Shown one piece after another: positions 6,194 to 9,676 of a stretch of DNA of 9,676 bases. The notes under the pieces are model-generated. The model searched no databases and was not told where the DNA came from. It saw only the letters and a program-made list of their open reading frames with translations. Where the stretch lies: positions 1-9,676 of the forward strand of contig JALOMS010000133.1 of NCBI GenBank assembly GCA_025455345.1. Reading direction: 5' to 3'. The stretch's first letter is position 1, and each line of letters begins with the position of its first letter. Both the position numbers and the translations under genes were made by a program. The DNA is from Thermoflexibacter sp. (GTDB lineage Bacteria > Bacteroidota > Bacteroidia > Cytophagales > Thermoflexibacteraceae).

Positions 6194-7327
6194 TTAAGCT
6201 ATTACTTTGAGATGTTTTTTTATGAAATCTATTTTTGATTTTAAGCCCTCTGTTGTTTTGTCCAAAACAGTTACATGCCCCATTTTGCGGAAGGGTTTAG
6301 TGATTGTTTTACCGTAGAGATGCACATATACACCCTCTAAGGAAAGCACTTGTTCTAAGCCTTCGTAGCGAGCATTTCCAGTATAACCTTCTTCGCCAAG
6401 CAGATTGACCATGGCGGCGGGTAGAATAGTCGCCGTAGAGCCAAGCGAAAGATTCAAGATTGCTCTCAGATGTTGTTCATATTGAGATACATAATTTGCT
6501 TCAATGGTATGATGTCCGCTATTGTGAGGGCGAGGAGCTACCTCATTGACCAATACTTTTTGGTCTTTGGTCAGAAACATCTCAACAGCTAATAATCCTA
6601 CAAAATCCCATTTTTCTACTATCAATGTAGCGATTCTATTGGCTTCTTTTTCAACCATTTCAGAAATATTGGCAGGAGCAAAGAGAAATTCCACTAAATT
6701 GTAAATAGGATTAAAAGCTAACTCAACTACGGGAAAGGTCTTGACTTCACCAGCCTCATTGCGTGCGATAATGACAGAAATTTCTTTTTCAAAATCTACA
6801 AACTTTTCTAATAAACTTGGTGCATCAAATCCTTTGGCAATATCATCATGGTTAAAAATTTTTTGTACACCGCGTCCGTCGTAGCCCTCCTTGCCTAATT
6901 TTTGGACTGCGGGCAGAAAATCTATGTGCTTTTTTATTTCTTCGCGATTCTCGATAAGTAGGAAGTCAGCCGTAGGAATTTGATGTTTTTCAAAAAACTG
7001 TTTTTGCAATCTTTTATCTTGTATTTCTCTGACTATATGAGGTTTAGGAAACACTTTCACTCCTTGTGATTGTAAGTATTCCATTGCCTCTGTATTGACA
7101 TTTTCTATTTCTATGGTAAGTATATCTACTTCTTTCCCAAAATCTACCACCGTTTGATAATCTGTGAGCTTGCCCTGCACAAAATCATTGGTAAGAACCT
7201 TGCAGGGCGCAGAAGCGTCAGGGTCTAAAACCTTGCAGAGGATATTAAGGTCTGCCGCAGATTGGATAAGCATTTTGCCTAACTGACCTCCCCCTAAAAT
7301 TCCAAGTCTTGTTTGCTGATAAGACAT
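6194..7327 (-). CDS. purK: 5-(carboxyamino)imidazole ribonucleotide synthase PurK
   Basis: PurK catalyses ATP-dependent carboxylation of AIR with bicarbonate to N5-CAIR in de novo purine synthesis; PurE then converts this to CAIR. The 377-residue length is typical for the family. Visible: the N-terminal nucleotide-binding loop GILGGGQLGKML (9-20), DILTIEIENVN (68-78), QDKRLQKQFF (103-112), the ATP-grasp loop VQKLGKEGYDGRGVQK (141-156), the acidic stretch EKEISVIIAR (180-189), the metal/substrate region NEVAPRPHNSGHHT (261-274), and the C-terminal domain with YGK and RKMGHVTVL (338-355). All core motifs are intact. ATG at 7327-7325 begins MSYQQTRLGILGGG, and the Rossmann-like loop right after it supports this start. 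The usual partner purE is not in the window. The gene is divergent from the M14 peptidase gene. No terminator is obvious after its stop. Confidence 0.96.
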   Translation of the reverse strand: MSYQQTRLGILGGGQLGKMLIQSAADLNILCKVLDPDASAPCKVLTNDFVQGKLTDYQTVVDFGKEVDILTIEIENVNTEAMEYLQSQGVKVFPKPHIVREIQDKRLQKQFFEKHQIPTADFLLIENREEIKKHIDFLPAVQKLGKEGYDGRGVQKIFNHDDIAKGFDAPSLLEKFVDFEKEISVIIARNEAGEVKTFPVVELAFNPIYNLVEFLFAPANISEMVEKEANRIATLIVEKWDFVGLLAVEMFLTKDQKVLVNEVAPRPHNSGHHTIEANYVSQYEQHLRAILNLSLGSTATILPAAMVNLLGEEGYTGNARYEGLEQVLSLEGVYVHLYGKTITKPFRKMGHVTVLDKTTEGLKSKIDFIKKHLKVIA

Positions 7328-7380
7328 GATAATGTATGTGTTATAGTGAAGTTTACTAAAAAAATGTTTGTTTTTTGGGT

Positions 7381-7388
7381 CAAAAGTA
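7381..7388 (-). promoter_or_regulatory. purK: Candidate -7 box for purK
   Basis: On the minus strand TACTTTTG (7388-7381) matches TAnnTTTG, 53 bases before the purK ATG, in the 186-base divergent spacer. The nearest upstream TTG is only 12 bases away, too close for a normal -33 element, so only the -7 box is supported. Confidence 0.35.
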
Positions 7389-7457
7389 GGTATTTAGTAA
7401 CAAGAAAAAAATTAATCGAGGAAAATAGGTCTTCTTACTAAGTATGTATATTATTGC

Positions 7458-7465
7458 TAACTTTG
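7458..7465 (+). promoter_or_regulatory. Candidate -7 box for the M14 peptidase gene
   Basis: TAACTTTG matches the Bacteroidota -7 box TAnnTTTG, 48 bases before the ATG at 7514. No TTG is found at the expected -33 distance, so the call rests on one element. Confidence 0.35.
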
Positions 7466-7513
7466 TAAGAACGTACAAATAAATTATAAAATCACCTTAC
7501 TAATTGAATACAA

Positions 7514-9676
7514 ATGATGAGAAAAATTACTCTATTGCTATTTTTTGCTTTTTTGCAAAGCCTCATAACTTATGGGCAAGAGTTAAGCTACTACTTGCCT
7601 GATAGTGTTACCTACAATCCTGCGATTCCTACGCCTGAGTCTGTGATAGGTCATAAGGTAGGACAGTGGCACATAACTCATGACAAATTAGTTTATTACA
7701 TGAGAGAACTCGCAAAATCTTCTGACCGCATCAAAATAGAGCAGACAGGAAAATCCCACGAAGACCGTCCTCAAATACTATTAACGATTACTTCTGCTAA
7801 AAATCATGCAAACTTAGAGCAAATTCGCCAACAACATCTGGAACTTTCCAACCCAAGCAAGTCAGCAAGTCTGATTATTGATAATATGCCTGTGGTAGTT
7901 TGGCAGGGATATAGTATCCATGGCAATGAACCAAGTGGGGTGAACGCCGCCTTGTTACATGCTTATTACTTAGCCGCCGCACAGGGAAAATCCATAGATG
8001 ACCTGTTGGACAATACTGTTATTCTGCTCGACCCCGCTTTCAATCCTGATGGGATTAATCGCTTTGCTCACTGGGCTAATATGCACAAAAGCAAGCACTT
8101 GGTTACAGACCCACAAAGCAGAGAGTTCAATGAAGTGTGGCCAGGGGGAAGATTTAACCATTACTGGTTTGACTTAAATCGTGATTGGTTACCTGCCCAA
8201 CATCCTGAAAGTCAGAATCGTTTGAAAAAATTTCATGAGTGGAGACCTAATATCCTTACCGACCACCATGAGATGGGTTCTAACTCTACTTTCTTTTTCC
8301 AACCCGGCGTGCCTGCACGTACTAACCCTCTGACTCCTGCTAAAAATCAAGAACTTACAGGAAAAATAGGAAAGTTTCATGCTACATTCTTAGATAGGAT
8401 AGGTTCGCTTTATTATAGTAAGGAAGGTTTTGATGATTTTTATTATGGCAAAGGTTCTACTTATCCTGACATTCATGGCGCAGTAGGTATCTTATTTGAA
8501 CAAGGTAGCTCGCGCGGGCATGCTCAAGAAACCATCAATGGCATTTTGACATTCCCTTTTACTATTCGCAATCAGTTTACTACCTCTCTTTCTACCTTAG
8601 AAGCGGCAAAAAACTTGCGTAAAGAACTGCTGAATTTCCAAAGAGAATCTTTCCAAACAGCCCTACAACAAGCCAATGCTTCGCCAATTAAGGGCTACAT
8701 AGTCGGAGATAAAAATGATAAAGCAAAAACGTATCACTTCTTAGAATTATTGGAAAGACACCAAATAGAAGTCTATGAGCTTAAAGGAAAAATAAATGTT
8801 GATAATCAAGAATTTGAAAGCGGTTCTGCTTTTATTATTCCTACTAATCAAACTCAATACAGGCTAATAACTACAATTTTCCAAAAAGAAACAAAGTTCA
8901 AAGATAGCCTTTTTTATGACGTTTCAGCATGGACAATGCCTCTTGCTTTTAATCTGCCTTATGGAGAAATCAAATCTTTGAATAGTACCATTTTGGGTAG
9001 CAAAGTTAGTAAAGCTAATTTTCCTACGGGCGAGGTAGTTGGGGGTAAAAGTGAATATGCGTACCTCTTGGAATGGGACGAATACTATGCGCCAAAATTA
9101 GCTTATGAAGTGCTTGCTTCGGGTTTAATAGCCAAAGTAGCCACTGACCCCTTTGAGATAATAACGGCAAATGGTGCGATGAAGTTTGACTATGGAACAA
9201 TCATGATTCCTACTAAAAATCAAGTAAAAAGTCCCGAAGAAATTTATCAACTCATTGATAAACAAGCAAAAATAAATGGACTTAAAGTATATGCCGTCAA
9301 AACAGGTCAAGTCATAGATGGCATAGATTTAGGAAGTAATAGCTTTTCCGCATTAGAAAAGCCAAGAGTAGCAATGATAGTAGGCGCAGGAGTAGCTCCG
9401 AGTGATGCTGGCGAAATTTGGCACTTAGCAGACCAACGTTTTGGTATGCCTATCAGCCAAATAGATGTAAACAATTTTAATGGAGCAAACTTGGATAAAT
9501 ACAATACACTACTGATGGTAAGCGGCTCATACAACAGTATTAACAAGGACAAAGTAAAAGCATGGGTACAAAATGGAGGCACTTTGGTTCTTTTTGAGAA
9601 TGCTATCCAATGGGGAGCGAACGGATTGGTTACTATCAATTTCAAAAAAGCAAAAACTGATAGCATGAAAGTTGTT
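7514..9676 (+). CDS. Secreted M14-family zinc carboxypeptidase with C-terminal GATase-like domain (3' end outside window)
   Basis: The frame is open from ATG 7514 to the window edge, giving 721 visible residues. A second ATG follows at once at 7517; either may start translation. An N-terminal signal peptide (1-21, MMRKITLLLFFAFLQSLITY then GQ) predicts export. The M14 metallopeptidase domain (~46-345) shows the zinc motif HGNEPSG (H136, E139), DPAFNPDGINR (173-183), the substrate-binding LNRDW (N222, R223), the third zinc ligand in DHHEMG (probably H252) and the likely catalytic glutamate in FEQGSSRGH (E329). All expected catalytic residues are present. A linking region follows, then a class I glutamine-amidotransferase-like fold (~617-705: KPRVAMIVGAGVAPSDAGEI, then MVSGSY and WVQNGGTLVLFENA). 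No catalytic cysteine of a true amidotransferase is evident there. Family members are typically longer, so about 100 residues are probably missing. The role is inferred as scavenging peptides outside the cytoplasm; true substrate unknown. Confidence 0.93.
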   Translation, partial: MMRKITLLLFFAFLQSLITYGQELSYYLPDSVTYNPAIPTPESVIGHKVGQWHITHDKLVYYMRELAKSSDRIKIEQTGKSHEDRPQILLTITSAKNHANLEQIRQQHLELSNPSKSASLIIDNMPVVVWQGYSIHGNEPSGVNAALLHAYYLAAAQGKSIDDLLDNTVILLDPAFNPDGINRFAHWANMHKSKHLVTDPQSREFNEVWPGGRFNHYWFDLNRDWLPAQHPESQNRLKKFHEWRPNILTDHHEMGSNSTFFFQPGVPARTNPLTPAKNQELTGKIGKFHATFLDRIGSLYYSKEGFDDFYYGKGSTYPDIHGAVGILFEQGSSRGHAQETINGILTFPFTIRNQFTTSLSTLEAAKNLRKELLNFQRESFQTALQQANASPIKGYIVGDKNDKAKTYHFLELLERHQIEVYELKGKINVDNQEFESGSAFIIPTNQTQYRLITTIFQKETKFKDSLFYDVSAWTMPLAFNLPYGEIKSLNSTILGSKVSKANFPTGEVVGGKSEYAYLLEWDEYYAPKLAYEVLASGLIAKVATDPFEIITANGAMKFDYGTIMIPTKNQVKSPEEIYQLIDKQAKINGLKVYAVKTGQVIDGIDLGSNSFSALEKPRVAMIVGAGVAPSDAGEIWHLADQRFGMPISQIDVNNFNGANLDKYNTLLMVSGSYNSINKDKVKAWVQNGGTLVLFENAIQWGANGLVTINFKKAKTDSMKVV

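Noticed and set aside
7970..9666. Several minus-strand open frames of 61-119 codons opposite the M14 gene
   Set aside because: They are antisense shadows of a long, well-supported peptidase frame and show no domain motifs.

Overview
The window looks like a piece of a Bacteroidota chromosome. The evidence is AT-rich intergenic DNA, weak or absent Shine-Dalgarno sites, several TAnnTTTG-type -7 boxes, a RecQ with the C-terminal helix-turn-helix extension common in that phylum, a secreted TPR protein carrying a SusC/TonB-plug-like segment, and a large secreted M14 peptidase. A Cytophagales-like organism is my guess; the genus cannot be read from the sequence.

Layout, left to right. (1) 1-1563, plus strand: the C-terminal ~520 residues of the RecQ DNA helicase, cut by the left edge. 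(2) 1564-1741: a leader with a good Bacteroidota-type promoter and a long imperfect inverted repeat. It leads into 1742-3439, a single-chain GmrSD-like protein (DUF262 + DUF1524), most likely an anti-phage/modified-DNA nuclease. (3) 3441-3509: a short open stretch resembling the end of recQ, possibly a gene-tail relic. (4) 3543-4352, minus strand: a secreted protein with a TonB-plug-like segment followed by four TPRs. (5) 4650-5171, plus strand: a conserved single-pass membrane protein of unknown role, with a clear terminator at 5183-5212. (6) 5219-5881, minus strand: a Nudix hydrolase. (7) 5882-6193: a gene-free spacer holding two hairpins that look like a REP-type repeat. (8) 6194-7327, minus strand: PurK of purine synthesis. 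(9) 7514-9676, plus strand: a secreted M14 zinc carboxypeptidase with a C-terminal glutamine-amidotransferase-like domain, cut by the right edge.

Most genes here are unrelated housekeeping or envelope functions with alternating orientation, and no large operon is visible. The accessory element is the GmrSD-like gene. It is visibly more AT-rich than recQ, has its own promoter, and is followed by a recQ-tail-like scrap, which suggests acquisition at the 3' end of recQ. I saw no CRISPR array, tRNA, rRNA, transposase or integrase. The most notable signals are the orphan defence-type gene with its odd flanks, the two-hairpin repeat module, and the plug-like/TPR fusion.
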